From Bacteroidales bacterium Bact_20 (GTDB taxonomy: Bacteria > Bacteroidota > Bacteroidia > Bacteroidales > DTU049): 10,456 nt of DNA. Under the pieces are notes generated by a model. That model was not told where the DNA came from and did not search any database. It saw only the letters and a list, made by a program, of their open reading frames with translations. Below, piece after piece: positions 1-5,610 of the stretch. The stretch lies in assembly GCA_001603615.1 (NCBI GenBank), contig LUZL01000133.1:1-10456 (forward strand), in the 5' to 3' direction. The position numbers and the translations under genes were made by a program. The stretch's first letter is position 1, and every line of letters starts with the position of its first letter.

Positions 1-800
1 TAGTTAATAACATTTTTAGGACCAGCAACAAATCCACCTATTCCAGCAAAAGCTTTAGCAAAAGTACCAAAATATAAATCTACTTTAGATTGTAATCCAA
101 AATGTTCATCTGTACCTGCTCCAGTCGGTCCCATAGTACCTATACCATGAGCATCATCAATAAATAAACGGAAATTATATTTATCTTTTAAAGCTACAAT
201 ACCGGGTAGATTACCTAGCTCAGCAGTCATACCATATACACCTTCTGTAATTACTAAAATACCACCACCAGTTTCTTTAACGACTGCTTCTGCATGTTGT
301 AATTGTTTTTCTAAACTCTCCATATCATTGTGTTTGTATGTAAAACGTTTACCTATATGGAGTCTCATCCCATCTATTATACATGCATGGGCTTCCTCAT
401 CATAAACAATTACATCTTTCCTACAAACAAGATTATCAATTATTGAAACCATGCCCTGATATCCATAATTTAGTAAATATGCATCTTCTCGTTTTACAAA
501 ATCTGCCAGTTGTTTTTCTAATTTTCTATGCTCTTTAGTGTGTCCACTCATCATCCTAGCACCCATAGGATATGCTAATCCATATTGAGCAGCTGCCTCA
601 GCATCTACTTTTCTCACCTCTGGATGATTTGCTAATCCTAAATAATTATTTAAACTCCATACTATCATTTCTTTGCCCATAAATTTCATATGTGGTCCTA
701 TCTCGCCCTCTAGCTGAGGATACATGAAATAACCATGAGCAAACTCATAATATTTACCTAATGGAGTGTCATCTAAATTAAACTTTTCGAAAATATCCAT
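1..800 (-). CDS. Serine palmitoyltransferase-like PLP enzyme (alpha-oxoamine synthase family), 3' end cut by window
   Basis: The family condenses an acyl thioester with an amino acid, with loss of CO2, in the cytosol or at the inner membrane face. In Bacteroidota the closest relatives make the long-chain base of sphingolipids (serine + palmitoyl-CoA) or of sulfonolipids such as capnine (cysteate). The ATG is at 800-798 and 266 full codons are visible, about two thirds of the usual length of about 400. Seen: the fold-type I pattern with SLNNYLGLANHP (49-60), the stacking His138 in DEEAHACIIDG, DDAHGIG (215-221) whose Asp215 should contact the pyridine nitrogen, and FGTFAKAFAGIGGF (244-257) where Lys249 is the PLP Schiff-base lysine. 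It begins MDIFEKF. It is divergent from the PEBP gene. The substrate cannot be fixed from sequence alone: AONS (biotin) or 2-amino-3-ketobutyrate ligase are less likely, because no bio or tdh gene is beside it. Sure of the family, less of the substrate. Confidence 0.85.
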   Translation of the reverse strand, partial: MDIFEKFNLDDTPLGKYYEFAHGYFMYPQLEGEIGPHMKFMGKEMIVWSLNNYLGLANHPEVRKVDAEAAAQYGLAYPMGARMMSGHTKEHRKLEKQLADFVKREDAYLLNYGYQGMVSIIDNLVCRKDVIVYDEEAHACIIDGMRLHIGKRFTYKHNDMESLEKQLQHAEAVVKETGGGILVITEGVYGMTAELGNLPGIVALKDKYNFRLFIDDAHGIGTMGPTGAGTDEHFGLQSKVDLYFGTFAKAFAGIGGFVAGPKNVIN

Positions 801-812
801 AATTTTTTTTTG

Positions 813-820
813 CAAATTTG
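813..820 (-). promoter_or_regulatory. Possible -7 element for the SPT-like gene
   Basis: Read on the minus strand this is CAAATTTG, one mismatch from the Bacteroidota consensus TAnnTTTG. It sits 12 bases before the ATG at 800. No convincing -33 TTTG is visible. The octamer is its own reverse complement, so it gives no strand information, and in sequence this AT-rich such matches arise by chance. Confidence 0.3.
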
Positions 821-955
821 AGTATTTTTTTTAAAATGATAATCTTTATATTTAAAAAATATATAAAATCATTTTTTTTAAACAAAACAATTTATTATAT
901 GATTATTATTTTAGCTTTTTAGATAGTTTACAAATAAGAATTTTTTAAATATTTT

Positions 956-985
956 AGCAAATAATTTTTATAAAAATTATTTGCT
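956..985. repeat. Perfect 30-bp palindrome (inverted repeat without spacer)
   Basis: The left half, AGCAAATAATTTTTA (956-970), is the exact reverse complement of the right half (971-985); pairing breaks at 955/986. As RNA it could fold into a hairpin of about 13 bp with a tiny AU loop. It lies 77 bases before the ATG at 1062 and about 155 bases before the SPT-like start, on the upstream side of both promoters. That position suits an operator or the end of a small transcript better than a terminator for either neighbouring gene. Its GC ends (GCAAAT...ATTTGC) make it less likely to be mere A/T noise. Confidence 0.8.
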
Positions 986-1037
986 TACACACTATTTTTA
1001 TTAAATAAATTTTAAATGTTTTCCTAAAAAAATATTG

Positions 1038-1045
1038 TATATTTG
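1038..1045 (+). promoter_or_regulatory. Bacteroidota -7 promoter element for the PEBP-purN-queG cluster
   Basis: TATATTTG matches TAnnTTTG exactly. Using the spacing seen at rnpB in this window (transcript starting about 5-6 bases after the final G), transcription should begin near 1051. That leaves a leader of about 11 bases before the ATG at 1062, and supports 1062 rather than the in-frame TTG at 1091 as the real start. No clear -33 TTTG is visible. Confidence 0.5.
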
Positions 1046-1061
1046 TATTAAATTATAAAAA

Positions 1062-1099
1062 ATGAAAAAAATATTATTTTTTTTATAACATTGTTATTT
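1062..1099 (+). other. Out-of-frame lipoprotein signal peptide start for the PEBP gene (one-base frame break)
   Basis: The ATG at 1062 is followed by AAA AAA ATA TTA TTT TTT TTA and then the stop TAA (1086-1088). Adding one base to the T8 run (1077-1084) gives M-K-K-I-L-F-F-F-I-T-L-L-F-F-T-S-N-Q-C, which continues into the downstream frame. This is a basic start, a hydrophobic core and a cysteine followed by KKKSD, as in many Bacteroidota lipoproteins. One extra A in the A7 run (1065-1071) also restores the frame. Causes could be a sequencing error, a slippage-tolerant or phase-variable switch, or a true loss of export. The -7 element at 1038-1045 fits this start. Confidence 0.7.
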
Positions 1100-1600
1100 T
1101 TTACTTCAAATCAATGCAAAAAAAAATCAGATATGCCTGCAAATATAATTATCAAAAGTAATTCTTTTCTCGATGGAGGAATGATACCTTCAAAATACAC
1201 TTGTGATGGGGCAAATGTATCACCAAATTTATCTTGGGATAATGTACCAGAGAGTACTAAATCATTTGTTTTGATTTGTGAAGATCCTGATGCTCCTATG
1301 GGCACTTTTACTCATTGGATAATGTACGACATACCATCTAGTGTTAGAGAGTTACCTGAAAACCTACCCAAAGATAAAGTGCTACCAAATGGAGCCAAGC
1401 AAGGAATGACAGATTTTAAAAAAGTGGGATATGGTGGCCCATGTCCTCCCAGTGGCACTCACAGGTACTATTTTAAACTTTTCGCTTTAGATACTTTGTT
1501 AAGTTTAGAACCAGGTGTCAAAAAAGAAACTCTAATAAAAGCTATGGAAGGCCATATTATAGCTCGAGGTGAAATAATGGGGAAATATTCAAGACTTTAA
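1091..1600 (+). CDS. YbhB/YbcL-type PEBP family protein (Raf kinase inhibitor-like), probable lipoprotein with broken signal peptide
   Basis: This is the phosphatidylethanolamine-binding protein fold; the role in bacteria is poorly defined. The intact frame as written can only start at TTG 1091 or ATG 1133 (MPANI). The natural start is probably ATG 1062 with a one-base frame break between. Numbering from 1091, the family's anion-pocket motifs are present: DPDAPMGTFTHW (65-76) and GGPCPPSGTHRYYF (115-128), followed by KLFALD (129-134). Length matches YbhB-like proteins (about 155-185 aa). Cys9, followed by KKKSD, would be the lipidated residue if the signal peptide were in frame; the lipobox SNQC is not canonical. 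Eighteen bases separate its stop from purN, so the two are probably co-transcribed. Starting at ATG 1133 would yield a cytoplasmic protein of 155 aa with the full domain. Confidence 0.88.
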   Translation: MLFFTSNQCKKKSDMPANIIIKSNSFLDGGMIPSKYTCDGANVSPNLSWDNVPESTKSFVLICEDPDAPMGTFTHWIMYDIPSSVRELPENLPKDKVLPNGAKQGMTDFKKVGYGGPCPPSGTHRYYFKLFALDTLLSLEPGVKKETLIKAMEGHIIARGEIMGKYSRL

Positions 1601-1618
1601 TTTTATACTATTTTATTA

Positions 1619-2197
1619 ATGAATATCAATTTAGCAATTTTCGCTTCTGGTAATGGCAGTAATGCGGAGAATATATACCATTATTTTGCTAATCATCCAT
1701 TTATTAAAGTCAATCTATTATTGACAAATAATAAAAATGCTAAAGTTATTGATCGTTTTAGACAGTTAGATGTTCCCATTGTTATTATAAATAATAATTT
1801 AGCAATGGATGGGACTTTTTTATTAAATATTTGCAAATCTTTTGCAATAGATATAATAATTTTATCAGGTTATTTAAAAGCTATACCAGAAAATTTAATA
1901 GAAAAATATCCAAATAAAATTCTAAACATTCATCCAGCATTATTACCTAATTATGGTGGCAAGGGAATGTATGGATATAATGTACACAAAGCTGTTTTAT
2001 CAAATAAAGAGCAATATTCTGGTATTACTATTCATCTAGTAAATGAAAATTATGATGATGGAGAGATAATTTTTCAGAAAAAAATACCTGTAGATAAAAC
2101 CGATACTCCTGAGAGCTTAGCTGAAAAAATACATGAATTAGAGTACGAATTTTATCCAAAAGTAATAGAAGAATATATAAAATCATTAACTGAATAA
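1619..2197 (+). CDS. purN: Phosphoribosylglycinamide formyltransferase
   Basis: It transfers a formyl group from 10-formyl-tetrahydrofolate to GAR, the third step of purine synthesis, in the cytosol. The 192-aa length is normal. Seen: the phosphate-binding loop FASGNGSNAENI (8-19), the folate and catalytic segment ILNIHPALLPNYGGKGMYG (101-119) with Asn103 and His105 matching the E. coli Asn106/His108 pair, and YDDGEI with Asp146 matching the catalytic Asp144. The GGKGMYG and EYEFYPKVIEEYI segments are the Bacteroidota form. The ATG at 1619 is the only sensible start, directly before the conserved first strand. It lies 18 bases after the PEBP gene and 21 before queG with no promoter element in either gap, so an operon is likely. 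No other purine gene is nearby. Confidence 0.96.
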   Translation: MNINLAIFASGNGSNAENIYHYFANHPFIKVNLLLTNNKNAKVIDRFRQLDVPIVIINNNLAMDGTFLLNICKSFAIDIIILSGYLKAIPENLIEKYPNKILNIHPALLPNYGGKGMYGYNVHKAVLSNKEQYSGITIHLVNENYDDGEIIFQKKIPVDKTDTPESLAEKIHELEYEFYPKVIEEYIKSLTE

Positions 2198-2218
2198 TTT
2201 TTAATTATTAAAAAAATA

Positions 2219-3118
2219 ATGACTAAACAACTTTCAAAAAATCAGTGGGAAGAGATAAAACAATTATTCAAAGAGCAAAACATTACTGATGTAGGCATTA
2301 GCAAGGCTAATGATGTAGATGATTTAGTAAAATCACATTTTTTAGAATATCTAAGCAATAATTATAACGGAGAAATGAAATATCTTGAGAGAAATATTAA
2401 TAAACGTTTCTCCCCACAGCTTTTGCTACCAGGTACACAAAGTGTTATTACTTTTATTTTGCCATATTATCAAAATTTACCATTGGAATGGACAGATAAA
2501 ATTAGTATTTACGTTACCAAAAACGATTATCATGCTGTAGCTAAAAAAATTGGTACCCCTATTGTTGACTTTCTACAAAAAATAGATCCAGAGTTTCATC
2601 CACGTGTATATGTGGATTCTGCTCCAGTTATTGACAAATATTGGGCTTGGAAAGCTGGCTTAGGATTTATTGGCGAAAATACATTATTAATTAATGATAA
2701 TTATGGTAGTTATGTTTTCATAGCTAATATATTCTTTTCTATGAAACCTCCAAAAGACTGTGCCGAGTCACCTCAATCAGATAAATGTGGTAATTGTACA
2801 AAATGTGTGGACGCTTGCCCTACTAATGCCCTTCTACACAATAAAAAACTAAATGCTAGTAAATGCATCTCTTATTTAACAATAGAAAAAAAAAGTAATG
2901 ATATAGATTTGAAATCTAAGAAATCAATAAATTATATTTATGGATGCGATATTTGTCAGAATGTTTGCCCCTATAATTCAAATATTCCACAAACAAGTAT
3001 AGATGATTTTATTTTTAGCGAAAATGAAAAAAAATTATTAAAAAATTGGGCTATCACAGGTAAAGATTACCCTGAAAATTTATTAAAATATTCAGTTTTA
3101 AAAAAGAAATTTCAATAG
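2219..3118 (+). CDS. queG: Epoxyqueuosine reductase
   Basis: It reduces epoxyqueuosine to queuosine in tRNA wobble position 34 (GUN anticodons), using cobalamin and two [4Fe-4S] clusters, in the cytosol. Seen in 299 aa: an N-terminal cobalamin-binding catalytic half containing VDSAPVIDKYWAWKAGLGF (132-150), with Asp133 at the place of the conserved catalytic Asp of DSAPV, and GENTLLI (152-158). A double-cluster ferredoxin module follows: CGNCTKCVDACP (Cys190, 193, 196, 200), Cys216 in KCISYLTIE, and YGCDICQNVCPYN (Cys243, 246, 250). The C-terminal HEAT-like part of the longer E. coli form is absent; short forms of about 300-310 aa are usual in this phylum. It starts 21 bases after purN behind an A-rich leader. 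The stop is 4 bases from the stop of the convergent DUF308 gene. Other queuosine genes are not in the window. Confidence 0.96.
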   Translation: MTKQLSKNQWEEIKQLFKEQNITDVGISKANDVDDLVKSHFLEYLSNNYNGEMKYLERNINKRFSPQLLLPGTQSVITFILPYYQNLPLEWTDKISIYVTKNDYHAVAKKIGTPIVDFLQKIDPEFHPRVYVDSAPVIDKYWAWKAGLGFIGENTLLINDNYGSYVFIANIFFSMKPPKDCAESPQSDKCGNCTKCVDACPTNALLHNKKLNASKCISYLTIEKKSNDIDLKSKKSINYIYGCDICQNVCPYNSNIPQTSIDDFIFSENEKKLLKNWAITGKDYPENLLKYSVLKKKFQ

Positions 3119-3122
3119 GACA

Positions 3123-3659
3123 TTATTCATTAGAAGCATTCTTTTTGAGAATCCATGCCGTATAAAATTCGCCTATAGCATACACAATCATAATAATACC
3201 TAAAAATATTATAATTGCTTGTGCAGTTTCAAATGGATTAAATAAAAGAACAATACCAGCTATAATTATTAAAACAGCAATAGATATGGGGATCAATGGT
3301 AATTTTGTGAATTTTCTTAAAGATAATAAATTTATCAATAATAATATTCCTAGAATTAAAAGAATAATCCCTAAAAGAAAAACAAAAATGCTGACAACAG
3401 GAGTTGGGAAAAATACAAATAATAATCCTATAGCTAGATCAAAAACAGATTGTACTAATAAAGCATTCCTCTGTTTTTTGTTTTCACTACGAAAAGCGAA
3501 AATAATAAATAAAATAGCACCTATCAATAGCATTATACCTATTATTGTAACTATAGTTTGTAATGTCAATTTAGGTAAAAAAATAGCTAATAAACCAATT
3601 AATAAAGCTACTATACCTCTAAGCAATGAACTTTTAGGTGTGAAAAATTTGTTTTCCAT
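3123..3659 (-). CDS. DUF308 / HdeD-like six-helix membrane protein
   Basis: This is an inner-membrane protein of 178 aa with no known biochemical activity; E. coli HdeD of this family is linked to acid resistance. I see six hydrophobic segments at about 13-29, 33-56, 67-84, 88-113, 121-140 and 145-168. They form three helical hairpins, each with a proline at its turn: IFLPKLTLQT (26-35), VFFPTPVVS (82-90) and LFNPFETAQA (139-148). That threefold repeat is typical of DUF308. The N-terminus is short and the C-terminus (WILKKNASNE) is basic then polar. It has its own -7 element (3671-3678) only 12 bases from the ATG, is divergent from pepE and is tail-to-tail with queG. No linked stress genes are seen. 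Confidence 0.85.
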   Translation of the reverse strand: MENKFFTPKSSLLRGIVALLIGLLAIFLPKLTLQTIVTIIGIMLLIGAILFIIFAFRSENKKQRNALLVQSVFDLAIGLLFVFFPTPVVSIFVFLLGIILLILGILLLINLLSLRKFTKLPLIPISIAVLIIIAGIVLLFNPFETAQAIIIFLGIIMIVYAIGEFYTAWILKKNASNE

Positions 3660-3670
3660 AATTTTTTTTA

Positions 3671-3678
3671 CAAATATA
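3671..3678 (-). promoter_or_regulatory. Bacteroidota -7 promoter element for the DUF308 gene
   Basis: The minus strand reads TATATTTG, an exact TAnnTTTG. Eleven bases lie between its G and the ATG at 3659. With the 5-6 base spacing inferred at rnpB the mRNA leader would be only about 6 bases, so translation may be nearly leaderless. Confidence 0.5.
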
Positions 3679-3721
3679 TATTAAAAGATTCTTTTTTAAT
3701 ATTTTTTTTAAAAAATTATAT

Positions 3722-3729
3722 TAATTTTG
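3722..3729 (+). promoter_or_regulatory. Bacteroidota -7 promoter element for pepE
   Basis: TAATTTTG matches TAnnTTTG exactly and is identical to the element before rnpB. It lies 28 bases before the pepE ATG. No clear -33 TTTG is visible in the run of A and T upstream. Confidence 0.55.
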
Positions 3730-3757
3730 TAAAGAATGAATATTTTAAAATAATAAA

Positions 3758-4489
3758 ATGAATAAAAACTTATTATTAATTAGTAACTCTACTATGGCAG
3801 GGGAGCCATATTTAGATTGGTGTAAAGAAATAATTTTGAATTTTTTAAAAAATTTTGATATCAAAGAGGTTCTTTTTTTCCCATATGCAGGTGTAAATAT
3901 AGATCCTAAAAGCATAGAAATCAGCTATAATGCTTATGAAAGTAAAGTACAAAGCGTTTTTGATTCATTTAATTTAAATATTAAAAGTATACACCATTAC
4001 AATAATCTCAAGGAAGCTATAGAAAAAAGTGAGTGTATAATGGTAGGAGGTGGTAATACTTTTCACTTATTATATGAACTACATCGAAATAATTTAATAG
4101 ATACAATGAGAGACAAAATCCTCAGTGGTACACCATATCTAGGGTGGAGTGCTGGAGCTAATCTAGCATGCCCCACTATCAAGACAACTAATGACATGCC
4201 AATAATATTTCCAATATCTTTTGATGCACTTAATCTGATTAATTTCCAAATAAATCCACATTATTTAGATGATAATCCTTCTAATCACGGTGGTGAAACT
4301 AGAGAGCAAAGAATTAAAGAATTCCTTGTTGTTAATAAAGAAATTAAAGTTTTAGGACTGCGAGAAGGTACCTATTTAACTGTTAACGATGACAAAATTT
4401 GGCTAAAAGGCAATAAAACTGCTAGACTTTTTTATTTTTACGCTGACCCGATAGAAATAAATCCAGGTGATAATCCTATAATTATTTAA
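3758..4489 (+). CDS. pepE: Dipeptidase E (alpha-aspartyl dipeptidase, peptidase family S51)
   Basis: This cytosolic serine peptidase cleaves dipeptides with N-terminal aspartate. The 243 aa align along the whole length of the E. coli enzyme (229 aa). Seen: LLLISNSTMAGEPYLDW (5-21), FPYAGV (41-46), VGGGNTFHLL (96-105), the nucleophile elbow GWSAGANLACPT with Ser131, TTNDMPI with Asp146, and QINPHYLD with His168. Ser131, Asp146 and His168 sit at a constant offset of 11 from the Salmonella/E. coli triad 120/135/157, so the triad is complete. GGETREQRIKEFLVV (178-192) is also conserved. It has its own -7 element and the leader TAAAATAATAAA directly before the ATG. The DUF4468 gene follows after 22 bases without a promoter element, so the two may share a transcript. 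Confidence 0.95.
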   Translation: MNKNLLLISNSTMAGEPYLDWCKEIILNFLKNFDIKEVLFFPYAGVNIDPKSIEISYNAYESKVQSVFDSFNLNIKSIHHYNNLKEAIEKSECIMVGGGNTFHLLYELHRNNLIDTMRDKILSGTPYLGWSAGANLACPTIKTTNDMPIIFPISFDALNLINFQINPHYLDDNPSNHGGETREQRIKEFLVVNKEIKVLGLREGTYLTVNDDKIWLKGNKTARLFYFYADPIEINPGDNPIII

Positions 4490-4511
4490 AAATGTTAAAA
4501 TATATCATCAT

Positions 4512-5051
4512 ATGAAAAAAATAATTTTTAAGAGCATTTTATTTACAATGTTTCTTTTGCTAAACATAAATTTAAAAGCTCAATTGCCAGTAGATCCAGA
4601 TACCAAAAAAATAAAATATCAAGAAGTTATATCACAAGAAGGTAGTAAAGATACTTTATATAACAGAGCTATCAGCTGGATTAACAAATTTTTTGAAAAT
4701 CCACAAGGTATTACTAAAGTGAGAGATCCTGAAAATGGCAAAATCGTTGGTACATATCGCATGCGAATGATAGATACATTAGCAGATGGTAGTAAATCTA
4801 TGAGTAATATTATTGTGGTATGCACTTTTACTATTGAGGCTAAGGATGGTAGATATCGATATACTCTTGACGATTTTTATGTACCTGGGAATTCAAAAAT
4901 TCCTTTAGAAAAATGGTTAGATAAAACCGACCCCTATTATTCACCGAAGTATGATGGATATCTAAAACAAGTAGATCAGTATGCCACTAGATTTATAAAA
5001 TCTCTAAAAGAAGGCATGCAACCACCTATAATAAAAGTAGATGAGTGGTGA
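4512..5051 (+). CDS. Secreted DUF4468 (TBP-like fold) domain protein
   Basis: The function is unknown; this domain is found mainly in Bacteroidota envelope proteins. The 179-aa protein starts with a Sec signal peptide: basic MKK, hydrophobic core 4-18, then NLKAQ with likely cleavage after Ala23. There is no cysteine at that point, so it is probably periplasmic rather than lipidated. The mature part has the expected features: YQEVISQEGSKDTLYNRAISWINKFF (36-61, described by position), a VRDPENGKIVGTYRMRM strand pair (70-86), the CTFTIEAKDGRYRYTLDDF core (109-127) and a C-terminal helix near 150-167 (QVDQYATRFIKSLKEGM). It is 22 bases downstream of pepE. Its stop faces the 3' end of the convergent rnpB about 30 bases on, with no strong terminator of its own. 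Confidence 0.8.
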   Translation: MKKIIFKSILFTMFLLLNINLKAQLPVDPDTKKIKYQEVISQEGSKDTLYNRAISWINKFFENPQGITKVRDPENGKIVGTYRMRMIDTLADGSKSMSNIIVVCTFTIEAKDGRYRYTLDDFYVPGNSKIPLEKWLDKTDPYYSPKYDGYLKQVDQYATRFIKSLKEGMQPPIIKVDEW

Positions 5052-5080
5052 AATTAAATAAAAATGAGTAACTAGTTGTT

Positions 5081-5099
5081 AAAATAAAAAAAGATACTA
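5081..5099 (-). terminator. rnpB 3' end: P1 strand followed by a U-rich tract
   Basis: On the minus strand the 3' P1 strand UAGUAUCUU (complement of 5091-5099) runs directly into UUUUUUUAUUUU. Paired with AAGGUACUA at the 5' end it gives a 9-bp helix (one G-U), so P1 followed by the U tract could serve as a terminator or as the processed 3' end. Confidence 0.5.
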
Positions 5100-5460
5100 C
5101 TATAAGCCAGGTTTTGTCTATGCTATAGCATAGCCTTATTATTTATCTAAGCTCATTGTCATCAATGAGCATAAGCAACCTACCCTCCAGCTCGACCGAC
5201 CAAGTCTCTAATGCTGGTTTACATGGTTTTGCACCCCAAGAGGTTTACCGCATACATCTGTCTCCAGATATATGTGTGAGCTCTTACCTCACATTTTCAC
5301 CCTTACCATTAAATAAAATTTAATGGCGGTATATTTTCTGTGGCACTTTCTGTATTTTTATCATTGCTGATAAAAATCCTTCTATTTCAGAAGCATGGTG
5401 ATCTATGGTGCCTGGACTTTCCTCTCTTCTACTCAAAGAGCAATAAGGCATAGTACCTTT
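5088..5460 (-). ncRNA. rnpB: RNase P RNA (bacterial A-like type)
   Basis: This is the catalytic RNA of RNase P, which removes 5' leaders from tRNA precursors together with the protein RnpA. Read on the minus strand it shows the conserved blocks in order: GAGGAAAGTCCAGGC (P4 5' side), AGTGCCACAGAAAATATACC, GGTAAGGGTGAAAATGTGAG with GGTAAGAGCTCAC, GCGGTAAACCTC, GGGTAGGTTGCTT, and GACAAAACCTGGCTTATAG (P4 3' side). Helices I could pair: P1 (5451-5459 with 5091-5099, 9 bp), P2 (5442-5449 with 5133-5140, 8 bp), P3 stem CTCTT/AAGAG, P4 CCAGG/CCTGG, a CATTAAAT/ATTTAATG arm, CCAGC/GCTGG (P15) and the GCTCATTG/CAATGAGC arm (P18) closed by AUGA rather than a GNRA loop. An extra 14-base palindrome stands between the 3' strands of P2 and P4. 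The length of about 370 is normal. Exact ends are inferred from P1 and the promoter. Confidence 0.96.
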
Positions 5461-5464
5461 TTTA

Positions 5465-5472
5465 CAAAATTA
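5465..5472 (-). promoter_or_regulatory. Bacteroidota -7 promoter element for rnpB
   Basis: The minus strand reads TAATTTTG, an exact TAnnTTTG. Only 5 bases separate its G from the first paired base of P1 (5459). This matches the distance expected between this element and the transcription start, so promoter and RNA 5' end support each other. No clear -33 TTTG is seen. Confidence 0.65.
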
Positions 5473-5587
5473 CGAAATTTTTATGAATTTTTCTATATCA
5501 TTTTTAAAAATAATTATAATTTCAATAGTATGAGAAAAAAATTATGGTAATTTTACTGAAATAAACTATTTTATTGAAAATTTTTTA

Positions 5588-5595
5588 TATTTTTG
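5588..5595 (+). promoter_or_regulatory. Bacteroidota -7 promoter element for the DUF4249 gene
   Basis: TATTTTTG matches TAnnTTTG. Its last three bases are the in-frame TTG at 5593, so that TTG should lie upstream of the transcription start (expected near 5601) and cannot be the translation start if this promoter is used. The ATG at 5611 would have a leader of about 10 bases. Confidence 0.5.
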
Positions 5596-5610
5596 AAAAA
5601 AATTTTTTTT

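Larger units (their letters stand above)
801..1061. other. Divergent gene-free region, AT-rich, containing a 30-bp palindrome
   Basis: These 261 bases separate the divergent SPT-like and PEBP genes. They are almost wholly A and T with many runs of 6-9 identical bases. The only start-to-stop frame I noted (836-922, 28 codons) is low-complexity and unconvincing. Recognisable content is a weak -7 element for the minus gene (813-820), a perfect inverted repeat (956-985) and a good -7 element for the plus gene (1038-1045). I see no tRNA or riboswitch core. Confidence 0.6.

Noticed and set aside
196..203. KMGKS instead of KMSKS in TrpRS (residues 196-200 of the protein, bases about 9491-9505) as a defect
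   Set aside because: The second lysine and the loop are intact, and to my knowledge Gly at this position occurs in TrpRS of this phylum, so it does not suggest an inactive enzyme.
836..922. Small plus-strand frame of 28 codons (MIIFIFKKY...) in the divergent region
   Set aside because: Low-complexity A/T translation rich in Ile, Phe, Lys and Tyr, with no leader and no promoter element at a fitting distance.
3286..3684. Plus-strand frame of 132 codons opposite the DUF308 gene
   Set aside because: Lys/Asn/Ile-rich antisense shadow of a membrane protein gene. The minus-strand product has a clear six-helix family pattern and a promoter; this one has neither.
3758..5051. pepE plus the DUF4468 gene as a dedicated peptide-processing or defence pair
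   Set aside because: Adjacency with a 22-base gap is the only link. PepE is a housekeeping dipeptidase and the DUF4468 protein is exported to another compartment.
5069..5081. TAACTAGTTGTTA inverted repeat between the DUF4468 gene and rnpB, as a terminator
   Set aside because: Only a 4-bp stem, or an 8-bp spacerless palindrome (AACTAGTT at 5070-5077). It is followed by A rather than T on the plus strand, so it is not a credible plus-strand terminator.
5091..5460. Possible protein-coding or mobile-element content in the 5052-5610 gap
   Set aside because: The conserved sequence blocks and helices are fully explained by RNase P RNA on the minus strand.
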